DNA of 64,000 nt, from positions 194,398,052 through 194,462,051 of the forward strand of contig CP136067.1 in the NCBI GenBank assembly GCA_032622095.1, read 5' to 3'. Source of the stretch: Siphonodentalium dalli (taxonomy: Eukaryota; Mollusca; Scaphopoda; Gadilida; Siphonodentaliidae). A program made the position numbers and the translations under genes. Below the pieces are notes generated by a model that saw nothing but the letters and a program-made list of their open reading frames with translations, was not told where the DNA came from and ran no database searches. Positions 34,512 through 44,235 of this stretch are shown in pieces; position 1 is the stretch's first letter, and the number at the start of each line of letters is the position of its first letter.

Positions 34512-34875
34512 CCCTTTACCCAACAGAGCGGCCCTGTGCCAATGCATTCTCTTATATATAAGAGAATGCATTGGCTTAACACATTAAAAATTATAAAATT
34601 GTTAAAGAATGTAAGAAAAAATGGTAAAAAGTGTTAAAAAAAGATTTTTTTTATTTAGGCCAATGCATTCTCTTATATATGCGAGGCGACCTATGGTCGA
34701 CTCGCATATATAAGAGAATGCATTGGCACAGGGCATAACTGTAACTATCACAATGTGGTCAAGGAGCCGGTTCCAATGATATCCATATTTGTATGGTTCT
34801 ATTGAGACAGACGGAAGATATTTTAGGCTGTTGAAGCTTTATTTGGCGTTTTTGGCCGGTTTGTTGGGTAAAGGG
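34512..34875 (+). mobile_element. Double-hairpin TTAA MITE (family 2), copy 2
   Basis: Exact TTAA at 34508-34511 and 34876-34879, with CCCTTTACCCAACAGAGCGG and GTTTGTTGGGTAAAGGG ends. The left hairpin has lost its central ~30 bp and is now a perfect 38-bp palindrome (34537-34574). The right hairpin (34656-34725) is complete. Confidence 0.85.
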
Positions 34876-34879
34876 TTAA

Positions 34880-34985
34880 TTAAGAGATTTATCCCACAGG
34901 GAACCTCACACAGATGGAAGCATGCACTGCAGAGTGTCGTCTGCTCCAGTCTATGTGGGGCTCTATAAAGGTAAAGGGTTAATGG
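34880..34985. repeat. Small repeat also found inside the 42.5-kb element
   Basis: CACAGGGAACCTCACACAGA, AGAGTGTCGTCTGCTC and GTGGGGCTCTATA are shared with 42660-42740 (GCAGGGAGCCCCACACATAT, AGAGTGTCGTCTGCTC, CTGGGGCTCTGTA). The ends are imperfectly inverted. Each copy lies beside or inside a family-2 hairpin element. Confidence 0.55.
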
Positions 34986-35002
34986 GAGACATGCTCTTTG
35001 AC

Positions 35003-35158
35003 ATTCCGATTTTGTATGAAGAATATTAAATCTCATCTAATTGAACAACACTGGGTTAAAATGTTTCGTGACCTGAAGGAATCTAAATCATCAAGAGGAA
35101 CGTTATATAGTAACACAAAGCGTCATTCCATTATTAGTCGCTACCTTATTTATCTACC
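35003..35158 (+). pseudogene. LINE B ORF2 fragment, 5' of a nested insertion
   Basis: The frame reads IKSHLIEQHWVKMFRDLKES, SSRGTLYSNTKR and RYLIYLP. In related LINEs a (R)L-DQ--Q-W---L--SSK---Y--(F)K block precedes YL--LP and then KFRTANHRLP. The frame stops making sense exactly at TATCTACC (35151-35158), the start of the nested element, and resumes at 35487. Together with 35487-35778 this is one broken ORF2 C-terminus. Confidence 0.65.
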
Positions 35159-35481
35159 ACGTCAATGGTTAACCATAATCCAAATTTTCCACGCATTAAC
35201 GCAAACGATCAATTTATTACTATATTGACAAATGACTGTCCCACTCTAACACGAATAATATGTAAACTGATCAGTCGCTTATTCGATGCTCGTGCTGAGC
35301 AAATAACAGTTAGGTAACCATAAATATAATACATGATACCGAGACTCCTTGTACATCTCAGCATGTAATTTTGTTCTTGTATATCTTATTATCACAAGTT
35401 TTTGTATATACTATTATCCATTGTATTAGCAAACTGTCCTCGTGTGGATGTTTTTTGCCAATAAATCATTATCTATCTATC
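35159..35481 (+). mobile_element. LINE C 3' end nested in LINE B
   Basis: A 5'-truncated insertion flanked by TATCTACC at 35151-35158 and 35482-35489. It encodes the last ~53 residues of another LINE (NFPRINANDQFITILTND, then RLFDARAEQ) with a stop at about 35317-35319. A ~140-bp 3' UTR follows, with AATAAA at 35460-35465 and a (TATC)n tail. Truncation, polyadenylation signal, simple tail and target duplication are all signs of target-primed reverse transcription. Confidence 0.7.
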
Positions 35482-35486
35482 TATCT

Positions 35487-35778
35487 ACCTGCATTGGTGA
35501 AATTTAGGACAGCAAACCATAGACTGCCAAACGAGCTTTCAAGATGGCGAAAACACGAGAGTTTAATATGTAAAATGTGCAGTTCGGAAACACGTGACGA
35601 GTATCATATTCTTTTGATCTGCGAAAAGTTTGTCACAATCAGAAGAAAATACATTCCTGACTATTACTGGTTGAACCCTTCACTAGAAAAGTTATATGGC
35701 ATCCTTGCTATTGAAAATATATCAATATTGAAGAACGTTAGCATTTATTTGAAACATGTTTTTAAAGAATACAACTAA
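35487..35778 (+). pseudogene. LINE B ORF2 C-terminus (RTANHRLP and zinc-knuckle region)
   Basis: It reads LVKFRTANHRLPNELSRW, ICKMCSSETRDEYHILLICE, RRKYIPDYYWLNPSLEKLY and ends KHVFKEYN before a stop at 35776-35778. The C-x2-C-x(n)-H-x4-C arrangement and KFRTANHRLP-E-(G)RW are standard for the C-terminal end of many aquatic-invertebrate LINE ORF2 proteins. It is intact over ~97 codons, so relatively young, but separated from its upstream part by the nested LINE C. Confidence 0.8.
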
Positions 35779-35780
35779 GA

Positions 35781-36735
35781 TATTACACTGATCTATAGAG
35801 ATATCCATGTGAATTTATATTACACTGATCTATAGAGATATCCATGTGAATTTATATTACACTGATCTATAGAGATATCCATGTGAATTTATATTACACT
35901 GATCTATAGAGATATCCATGTGAATTTATATTACACTGATCTATAGAGATATCCATGTGAATTTATATTACACTGATCTATAGAGATATCCATGTGAATT
36001 TATATTACACTGATCTATAGAGATATCCATGTGAATTTATATTACACTGATCTATAGAGATATCCATGTGAATTTATATTAAACTGATCTATAGAGATAT
36101 CCATGTGAATTTATATTACACTGATCTATAGAGATATCCATGTGAATTTATATTACACTGATCTATAGAGATATCCATGTGAATTTATATTACACTGATC
36201 TATAGAGATATCCATGTGAATTTATATTACACTGATCTATAGAGATATCCATGTGAATTTATATTACACTGATCTATAGAGATATCCATGTGAATTTATA
36301 TTACACTGATCTATAGAGATATCCATGTGAATTTATATTACACTGATCTATAGAGATATCCATGTGAATTTATATTACACTGATCTATAGAGATATCCAT
36401 GTGAATTTATATTACACTGATCTATAGAGATATCCATGTGAATTTATATTACACTGATCTATAGAGATATCCATGTGAATTTATAATACACTGATCTATA
36501 GAGATATCCATGTGAATTTATATTACACTGATCTATAGAGATATCCATGTGAATTTATATTACACTGATCTATAGAGATATCCATGTGAATTTATATTAC
36601 ACTGATCTATAGAGATATCCATGTGAATTTATATTACACTGATCTATAGAGATATCCATGTGAATTTATATTACACTGATCTATAGAGATATCCATGTGA
36701 ATTTATATGTATAGAGATATCCATGTGAATTTATA
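35781..36735 (+). repeat. 37-bp minisatellite, ~25 near-identical units
   Basis: The unit is TACACTGATCTATAGAGATA plus TCCATGTGAATTTATAT. Copies are almost identical; exceptions are one TAAACTG at 36080, one ATAATACACTG at 36484 and a truncated final unit. It starts three bases after the LINE B stop codon. Extreme homogeneity implies recent expansion or gene conversion. Confidence 0.95.
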
Positions 36736-36929
36736 TGCACATATGTTTTATACATATCTATACACATGTGCACATATATGTATATAGTATACATATGATA
36801 TATTCATATAAGTATTACATACAATTTGTTATGTATGAACATGAAATTCTGATGAAACTAGTATTCATACCAATGTACATAGTGTATATATGTTATCATG
36901 CATGTTCCACATTAATTTGTGGCTTTTCG

Positions 36930-37108
36930 CATTAAACTCATGCATTCATTCATAGGGCCCCTTCTCAAACATTAAACTCATGCATTCATTCATAGGGCCC
37001 CTTCTCAAACATTAAACTCATGCATTCATTCATAGGGCCCCTTCTCAAACATTAAACTTCTCAAACATTAAACTCATGCATGCATTCATAGGGCCCCTTC
37101 TCAAACAT
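36930..37108 (+). repeat. 40-bp tandem repeat, ~4 units
   Basis: The unit is CATTAAACTCATGCATTCAT plus TCATAGGGCCCCTTCTCAAA. The third unit boundary contains a small internal duplication (ATTAAACTTCTCAAACATTA). Confidence 0.9.
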
Positions 37109-37528
37109 CGACCTGCGTAACCCGGTTTGCCCAGTATCAACATCGTGGCATCGGGGAAAGCCGATTTCAGCGTTATCGGCCTCGATATCCTTTTAAGTTT
37201 CTGACATATTCTCAATACATTAGTGAGGCTATTTCTGACTAATCCCCGTCTATACAACATTAATCGCCGACAGTTTATAAACTCTGGCGTGTTCTTTCCC
37301 CAAGAGATTTATAACTTTTGTGGAAGGGTCTTTTAACGTAGAGACGCGGCCGATATCTCTAGATCATATGATATGTCAGTGCGGTAGAAGCCGCATATCC
37401 TTGGTCTTTCACGATCCCATCAAATACGCTGTTTGTTCGCGGAGTTACTACATCATATTACTAATAACACTTTGGTCTAATAGAATGACCAGACGTTGGA
37501 TATTTTCTGACATCTTCATGTTTCACGA
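37109..37528. other. Less AT-rich stretch, possible decayed ORF
   Basis: Base composition here is more balanced than in the neighbours. The minus strand holds a 71-codon frame (37045-37260) reading RRGLVRNSLTNVLRICQKLK, extended upstream in a second frame by WGKNTPEFINCRRLM. No family recognised; it may be a TE remnant. Confidence 0.25.
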
Positions 37529-37532
37529 TTAA

Positions 37533-38004
37533 CCCTTTACCCAACAAACCGGCCAAAACCGGCCAAATAAAGCTTCAACAGCCTAAAATATCTTCGGTCT
37601 GTCTCAATAGAACCATACAAATATGGATATCATTGGAATCGGCTCCTTGACCACATTGTGATAATTACAGTTATGCCCTGTGCCAATGCATTCTCTTATA
37701 TATGCGAGTCGACCATAGGTTGGGTATGGGTTCTCATATTCAGTTATAGAGGTACACATTGAAATGTTTCATTCAATTGTAGGGATGTTCATATACTATA
37801 TGACAAGCATATGACAGACAGAGAATTGGCCTAAAAAAAATCTTTTTTTAACACTTTTTACCATTTTTTCTTACATTCTTTAACAATTTTATAATTTTTA
37901 ATGTGTTAAGCCAATGCATTCTCTTATATATGCGAGGCGACCTATGGTCGACTCGCATATATAAGAGAATGTATTGGCACAGGGCCCTTCTGTTGGGTAA
38001 AGTG
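37533..38004 (-). mobile_element. Double-hairpin TTAA MITE (family 2), copy 3, reversed
   Basis: TTAA at 37529-37532 and 38005-38008. The order of interior blocks (GGCCAAATAAAGCTTCAACA first) shows the copy is reversed. One hairpin (37910-37978) is complete. The other has its second half replaced by ~120 bp of unrelated sequence (37720-37840), leaving a half hairpin at 37683-37718. Confidence 0.8.
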
Positions 38005-38267
38005 TTAAGGAACTTTTATCTTGTGTATTCCGAGTAAAGCCCTATCGATTTACTGCGCTTGCCCAAGCGTTTTATGTTTACCAAAGTCGACTTTGGATGT
38101 CGGCCATCTTTATATCAATATGGCGCATGAACTGACGTTTGAAATTGAAATAAAGGGTTCCAACGTCTGTTTGTCACAGAGATACATCACACAATACTTC
38201 CTTTGTTATATCTAGATTCCCGTTTAGTTTTGACCGTAAACACACGTTGGCATATCATTACAGAGAC
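38005..38267. other. No gene seen
   Basis: A 64-codon plus frame at 38021-38215 has no recognised features. Confidence 0.3.
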
Positions 38268-38470
38268 ATTGTAAAACAAGAAAACCAATGTCAGAAATGG
38301 TAACGCACTCAAGATCATATATATTATACCCATGATTGTAATTATAGGACATAAAATATATTGGTTTCAACTCACAATTCCGTTAAAACAACTAATCCTT
38401 CAAATTATTACAACAACTATATACGGCTTATCACTGAAGGTTTCTCATGCATCTCACCAGAATTCCCAAC
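38268..38470 (+). repeat. Dispersed ~200-bp repeat, copy 2
   Basis: Inverted partner of 15318-15537: GTCAGAAATGGTAACGC, AAAATATATTGGTTTCA, AATTCCGTTAAAACAACTAA, TCCTTCAAATTATTACAACA. Confidence 0.65.
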
Positions 38471-39407
38471 TACACCTTTTACCGGACCCGGACTCGGCCT
38501 CCGGGTCGCAGTTCGACTTTTAATCCGTCGCAAAAATTCCCATTTCTATAAATAAAACATAAAATATAAAGAATCAGCGAAACAGTATACACGCGGAGCG
38601 CGAAATAAAAGGAGAGAAGAATACACCTTCTTAGTAAATGTTCGAATGATAAATTGTGTTTAGCATAAGTATAAGACAGGTTTCGCAAAACCACGATTAC
38701 AATCAACTGTTATAAACCTATTGAGCTCTCGGTGAGCCGCAATTTTCCCGAAGTTGCGAATCTTGCTCAATCAGGAGGAAGGAAACTATGTCACGACTTC
38801 CACTAAATTACTTCCAATGTAACAGTTCCCACACAGTCGCTATTCATGTCGTTGATAAAGTGCATTTAATTTGAGCGTGTTTGGCCTTGTGCAGCAAGTA
38901 TTAATGTGTTCTTTCTCTAGAACGTTTCATTAATTTCGCGCATTTGAGAAATGTGTTCTCGACCTCAATGTCGCATTAATTTAACTTTTGGCCGATATGC
39001 TAGTTTTTCTAACAGGAGTCACAGGACCAAGTTTCTAATTTCATTGATTACCGAAACCGTGCTTTGATTGTGTTAAGAAATATACGGTTCTTTGCCGAAG
39101 TCGGTTTTTCATAACGCCAAGAATATGCATCCGTAAATGCCCAACACATATATGATTTATTTATTGCCTACATATGCGGAGAGTATAAATACATTACATT
39201 ATAAGATATCAAGTGTTATAGACACAAATATTCACACAGGACCTTACGTATTGTAGGACCTTTTGAATAGACGTCTTGGGCCAACCGGTGTTACAGGTAG
39301 CGTTTTCACCTCTTATAAGAGTGCAACTGATGGAGAGGAAAATGGCCGTGTCTATGATCATGTTGGTTTGTTTGACTCAATATGCTTTGTGACAAGAAAA
39401 TTGTTGC
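38471..39407. other. No gene seen
   Basis: Only short frames. It probably contains the 3' untranslated side of the minus-strand LINE A, which is interrupted at 39415 by the hAT-like element. Confidence 0.35.
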
Positions 39408-39414
39408 CACCTAT

Positions 39415-40998
39415 CAGGGGGGGGGGCGAATTTGTTTTACGAGACGTGAGGTAGGGGGGTGGGTGGGTACCCGAGGCCGGAAACAGTTTTTGACCACTTT
39501 TTTTGCATTTTTTTTCATTGACATATTTTCAACTGTTTTAAACATATTTGTTTATATGTTGTGGCTTGTTGCAATATGAGAAGCACTAATACATTCAATA
39601 TTGTTATAATTACCCCCATAAGTTGATATAAAATGGAAAAATAGTGAATATTGTGGGGGTGGGTCCCAAAACTTTCATTGATTTTTTTTGCGCGCAATTT
39701 TTTTTTATTGTGTCTATTTCAGCTAGCTTGGCAGTTTTTATAATGAAAATTGTCTAGTTCACGGTGTAGTTCAATAAAAAAAATACTTCAGATAGCTCTA
39801 GGGTAGGGTGAACTTAATGCAGTCTGACAATATCAGCTAACAATTCATGACAGAATATTAATTACAATAATTCTTATACTCTTTATTCATATACAGTTAG
39901 TTGATGCATGAGTGTAATGTATGAAATAAGTATTTGTATCAGTGTTTGTACACTAAAATTGATTGCATATCAGCATATGTGATACAATTATGGCCATGTG
40001 ACACTCAACGCAGGGCAACTCATTTTATTTTTAACCCTTCGAACACTATGGCCCCAGAGCATTAGTAGAACCCTGGCGCGGAGCTCCCACTCGTTCAAAT
40101 AACCGCCGGTATTCTCAGTGTATCAGAATAATGTATAGTTAATAATATATAGTAGACACAGGTAGACATATAATAGTAAATCGAGAGTACAGCCGGTATA
40201 CTGTAAACAGAAGACCAAATTGGAGTTATCTTCCCTACACCAACACAATGACGTTACGCTTACTGTGACTTATCTCCACGGTCACATGTCACTAAAGTGC
40301 ACATCCGTGTATATGGATTTGGCACTAAATTGACCATCCGCGTTCAAACTCAAAGGGTTAAACAATATTTTAGGCCTAGTCCTAAGTCGTAATGCGAGGT
40401 CGGGTCGGTGGTCATGCAGGCATACAATAAAGCTAATTCATATTCACATTTTCCTTTTTGGTATTACTATATGCTCTAGGCCTACTAGTTGATGCTGGTT
40501 GATGTCTGAAAAAAAGATAAATTTAATTTTGTGTAATTTTTTATTCTATTATAGGCCCTAACACTGGCCCTAGTTATTTTTTGTTGTCATTCCAGGGGAT
40601 TCAACATATTTTTCATCTACTCACACAGATGAATAGGCTGGGTTATAAATTTACCAATATAATCACATCATATTCTACCTTTGTTGATTGCTTAGAGTTC
40701 AATTTAGTTGAGATTATCGCTGATTACTGCTGATTATCGCATACTTATCAGCCAAGAAAATATTTGTCTTGTACATGTTTGTAAACAGGAAGTAACATTT
40801 AATTTGGTCTTTCAAACAAGGGACTAATATAGAGCGGTTGGTCGTTTTTATAGAGGGGACCAACATAAAGCGTTGGGGTTTTGGGGTGAGTGTCTAAAAT
40901 TTTATGAAAAAAAATGCAAGAAAGGGTGGGTGGGTGTAAAAAAAATGGCAATGTAAAAAAACCCACCCCCACGTCTCGCCTTTTTTACGGCCCCCCTG
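39415..40998. mobile_element. hAT-like non-autonomous element, 1,584 bp
   Basis: The left end CAGGGGGGGGGGCGAATTTG is matched by the right end, whose inverse starts CAGGGGGGCCGTAAAAAAGG. Both arms continue with GAGACGTG and GGGTGGGT. CACCTAT flanks both sides (39408-39414 and 40999-41005). A CAGGGG-type terminus with a 7-8 bp duplication is characteristic of hAT elements. No transposase frame is present. Confidence 0.7.
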
Positions 40999-41515
40999 CA
41001 CCTATAGTAAAATACTTACACATATAGCAATGTCCCTCAGTTGACCCAGCATGAAGAAAACTGTCAACGTTATAGGCATCAATAATTCGTTCCCAATGAA
41101 CTTTTCGCAGATTGCATATTGATAGGGAGTTTTGACATTCTGTCAGTGCGTTATCGAGTTCATTTGCATTGAGGTTCCCACGTGCACAACATAAGTCCAT
41201 TGGGGTAGGTTGTCTTCTTTAGTAGAAGAGCAAGGTGGTTAAGTCGTGCCGAATATTCTGGTCGTGCTTTTAGCATATGTCATATTGTCCATACTGAGAG
41301 AGAGAGTGGACTGTTATGAATCTCCCGAGCTAAAGCCAGCGATTCGTTGCTGTAAATATTGCTTCTCCATTCTGGTATGTAAACACGTTCCATCGTTGAT
41401 TTCACAAGCCTTTTCCAGGTCTGCTTATAAGGAAATATGCCTGTGTCCAGAAACGTCTCTAGATGACCATTGAGGCCTAATATGTCAAGAACTCGGTGAA
41501 TGTCACTCACAAAAC
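40985..41515 (-). pseudogene. LINE A ORF2, C-terminal part
   Basis: The minus strand reads GFVSDIHRVLDILGLNGHL, FLDTGIFPYKQTWKRLVKS, ALAREIHNSPLSLSVW, an in-frame TGA at about 41278-41280, then LKARPEYSARLNHLALLL. After a frameshift it reads NANELDNALTECQNSLSIC, HWERIIDAYNVDSFLH. The order (FP-K--WK-LV, then a W--(I)C/P-YS-RLN-L-LL block, then a LLECQN-like zinc-knuckle remnant and RIIDAYN) fits the C-terminal region of LINE ORF2 proteins. It is cut by the hAT-like element at 40998. Stops and shifts make it non-functional. Confidence 0.7.
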
Positions 41516-41600
41516 CAGTCTCAGTTTGTATAGAAAAAAGCTTGAGTAGTATACTACTCAAGCTTTTTCTATACAAGCTGAGACTGGTTTTGTATACTTG
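41511..41600. repeat. Near-perfect ~85-bp palindrome inside LINE A
   Basis: AAACCAGTCTCAGTTTGTAT, AGAAAAAAGCTTGAGTAGTA, then the mirror image with almost no spacer; the differences are one C/T and one extra A. The right arm is LINE A coding sequence (minus strand LFSIQTETGF); the left arm is an inverted copy of it. Confidence 0.9.
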
Positions 41601-41629
41601 GTGGCCTTCTGGTAGGTACATTACCAGCA

Positions 41630-42121
41630 AAAGAAGTGGTATAGTATAAGCGCACTATTTTCGCACCCAATATCGCAATGATATTGCAAGTGGAACGCTT
41701 ATAAGCGCGCCGCTTGCTATTTTATTGCAATATTTTGCACTTCATATCGCAATATTTCGCGCGTAATATTGCGACATCTTGCTCTCAAAATTGTGACATT
41801 TAAATCAAATTATTGCTTCTTCTATATTGTTTATTGCATAAATAGAGACATTGTTTTAGATTTGTATATAATTATAGTTGTCAATGCTATATGTACACTA
41901 TATGTACACTATATGTACAGTATTTATCTAATATAAATATAACACTATCGGGACTGCATGCATGTATGAAATTTAGCGCGCATAGTATCGAAATATTTTG
42001 CGTTCAATATCGCAATAATAAGCTCGACAGATTTTTGGTATTGGGCTATAATCGCGCCTTTTTCGAAATTAAGCACGCTCAATATCGCAATAAAGGCGCG
42101 CCTCAATATACCACTTCTTCT
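41630..42121. mobile_element. MITE with AGAAGTGGTATA ends inserted in LINE A
   Basis: AAGAAGTGGTATAGTATAAG opens it; the inverse of TATACCACTTCTTC closes it. The interior is full of ATATTGCGA and TCGCAATAT words. A 24-bp direct repeat TACTTGGTGGCCTTCTGGTA lies on both flanks (about 41596 and 42131). It belongs to the LINE (minus strand LPEGHQVY), so the insertion is associated with a short duplication of the LINE. Confidence 0.65.
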
Positions 42122-42400
42122 GACTGGTACTGTACTTGGTGGCCTTCTGGGAGGTGCAATAGATCGCCAAGGAATTTGAGTCTTGAATCTTGGAGCTGAT
42201 TTCGTGCTTGAGAGGCATAAGTGCCAGAAGACTGAGAGATAAGTTCTTACTAGTATATATGCGCATTGAAATGGATTGCATATGTTTAACATGTTCCATA
42301 ACAAGGAGTTGTGTCATGTTAGTCGCCTTTATCATCTCACATCCTTACATATATTTGGGTAGGACGATACTTTTGAATAGTTTGGACATTGTCGGAGAAC
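42122..42400 (-). pseudogene. LINE A ORF2, post-RT region
   Basis: The minus strand reads SIVLPKYM, GCEM, TQLLVMEHVKHMQSISMR, LSLLALMPLKHEI and LLHLPEGHQV. This resembles the LPSALYGCEMW---T-TQLL-LERVQ block that follows the reverse transcriptase in many LINEs. It joins 40985-41515 downstream after the MITE and palindrome, and 43409-44038 upstream. Confidence 0.65.
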
Positions 42401-42459
42401 TGCATTATTTCAGTAGCTATCTTCCAGTTAGTCCCATATACGTTTTCCTCATTACATCA

Positions 42460-42927
42460 CATATGTGACCCGCTATATCAAATCCAGTCGGAAGTCGGGA
42501 TTTTTTTTACCCTGTGCCAATGCATTCTCTTATATATGCGAGTCGACCATAGGTCGCCTATCATATATAAGATAATGCATTGGCCTAACAATGTTTTATC
42601 ATGTTTTTTTTAATAAATGTTTCTTACAAGTTTTAGGACATAAAATAAAAAACATCCATTACCCTGCAGGGAGCCCCACACATATATAGAAGCATATAGA
42701 AGAGTGTCGTCTGCTCATGTTTGTCTGGGGCTCTGTATGGGTGAAATTATAAAATTGTTAAAGAATACAAGAACAAATTATTAAAATTGTAAAAAATTGT
42801 TAGGCCAATGCATTCTCTTATATATGCGAGGCGACATATGGTCGACTCGCATATATAAGAGAATGCATTGGCACCGGGCAAAAAAATCCCGACTTCCGAC
42901 TGTATTTGATATGGCGGGTCACATATG
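42460..42927. mobile_element. Family-2 hairpins in a different TIR backbone
   Basis: The ends are CATATGTGACCCGCTATATC, then CAGTCGGAAGTCGGGAT, and their inverse. ACATCA flanks both sides (42454-42459 and 42928-42933). The interior begins CCCTGTGCCAATGCATTCTC and contains both family-2 hairpins (42516-42585 and 42803-42872), but no CCCTTTACCCAACA termini and no TTAA. The 34880-34985 type repeat sits between the hairpins (42660-42740). Confidence 0.8.
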
Positions 42928-43121
42928 ACATCAGACATTTTGTTATCATTGTCAAGTTTGTTTTTACGTGATGTCCAGATCAGTGGCACTTGATTTTTCT
43001 TGCTTCTCGAACTGTCGCCATGGTTCCTTAAACACAACAACAATAACACTTTTAGTTTGTGAAAAGTTGAAGCGCCAACGAGAACGGTATAGTTACTGCA
43101 TATCTCTAGGAAACTATCTAT

Positions 43122-43505
43122 GCCGCATTTTGTTAAAGTGAGGTGAAACACTCCAGTAGGGTGATCAAATAGAAATGGAGAATAATCATGTTCAAACTGG
43201 TTATTTTTTACAAATATTATATCAAAATTTACAACAAACACCGTCATTCTTATGTATTATATAAATGCAGTGACTCTCGATGGTGAAATCGTTTCCATTC
43301 GTTTATCGCCGACTGATGCGTCCCGAATCGAGTATAGTAAATATTTACAATTGAGACGATGTTTTCTATGGAGTGGTACGGTCGATTTGCTTCAGATTTT
43401 CGGCGATGTTAGTATAATGCTACATTCCTCCAGTTGGCATAGCACCTGGATACTAACTGATCAGTTTCGCGCACATGAACAAGTACATAATGTGTCTTAA
43501 AGGAA
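43122..43505 (-). repeat. LINE A middle part / dispersed copy of 19940-20366
   Basis: Aligns block by block with 19940-20366. On the minus strand it follows the YANWRNV end of the reverse transcriptase frame and is heavily degraded, with no readable frame longer than ~50 codons apart from a 43247-42990 frame starting MTVFVVNFDIIFVKNN. Taken as LINE A sequence by continuity. Confidence 0.5.
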
Positions 43506-44038
43506 ATCAGCGCGATATCGTCTGCTGTCGTCGGAGAGGTGCACGGAGATCTTTGATGAGCTGTTCGACATACACCAAATAGAAGAATGGGCTTGTCACG
43601 CCCTTTGTCAGGTTCCTTGTCCAATAGCGAAGGGTTTTGATAACATGCCACCATATAGTACACGACTGAAACATTTCGCGTACATATATATCTGATCTGC
43701 AATAATGCTAAGTACATATGTATTTTACCCCGCATCCATCGCTTATAAAATATGACCAACAGGACATTGTGACAGCCGCGGTCAATGGCCTTCCGTAAGT
43801 CTAGGAAACACACATATAGTTCAGAATTCATGTCATTTGCACCACTTATCAGTGCCCTTTGAATACCTAGCTGCATGAAGGCAGTCTGGAAATTCACCAA
43901 AAACACCACTATAAGGAGAAAGCGATTCAACAACACACCATCAAACATTTTGCAGATTATCGGCATCAACGTTATGGCGCGATAACTGTCTGGTGATTGG
44001 TGTCCATTTTGGATACATTCTTTAAAACACTTCTTCAA
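43409..44038 (-). pseudogene. LINE A reverse transcriptase core
   Basis: The 209-codon minus frame reads SPDSYRAITLMPIICKMFDG, VLLNRF, ELYVCFLDLRKAIDRGCHN, YKRWMRGKIHMYL, TADDIALISFKTH and YANWRNV. These correspond to the YR-ITL----KIFE--LL-R, FLD-RKAFD and (F)ADDI-L-S (catalytic YADD-like) motifs of non-LTR reverse transcriptases. The QGVRQGG-type motif between FLD and ADD is lost and the frame has been scrambled near QRSPCTSPTT. The element lies on the minus strand and its parts extend to 40985. Confidence 0.8.
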
Positions 44039-44099
44039 ATATTTCCGTTATTTCGTCAAAAACACTTCTTCAAATAACTCCGTTATTTAGTTAATAAAA

Positions 44100-44235
44100 T
44101 TAATTTCTTATTTCTATAATTCGCGCTATTTCGTCGTTACGATGCATTTTTTATTCCGCTATTTCGCTGTATTTTCCTATTTCGCTTTTTCGTTGTATTT
44201 CATATTTCGATAATTCGCTATATTTGACATATTAT
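44100..44235 (+). repeat. Degenerate TATTTCG-rich tract
   Basis: Words such as GCTATTTCG, TATTTCGCT and TTTCGTTGTATTTC recur about ten times, with no strict period. It lies upstream of the LINE A reverse transcriptase start, next to a 40-bp direct repeat (ACACTTCTTCAAATA, 44025 and 44065). Confidence 0.55.

Noticed and set aside
35781-36735. CRISPR-like regular array
   Set aside because: Units are contiguous with no variable spacers; it is a plain tandem repeat in a eukaryotic context.
41889-41930. Short TATGTACACTA triplicate
   Set aside because: Three 12-bp copies in the interior of an AT-rich MITE; too small to mean anything alone.
43409-44038. Functional reverse transcriptase gene
   Set aside because: Although open for 209 codons, core motifs between FLD and ADD are missing and the frame is scrambled. 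It is a relic.
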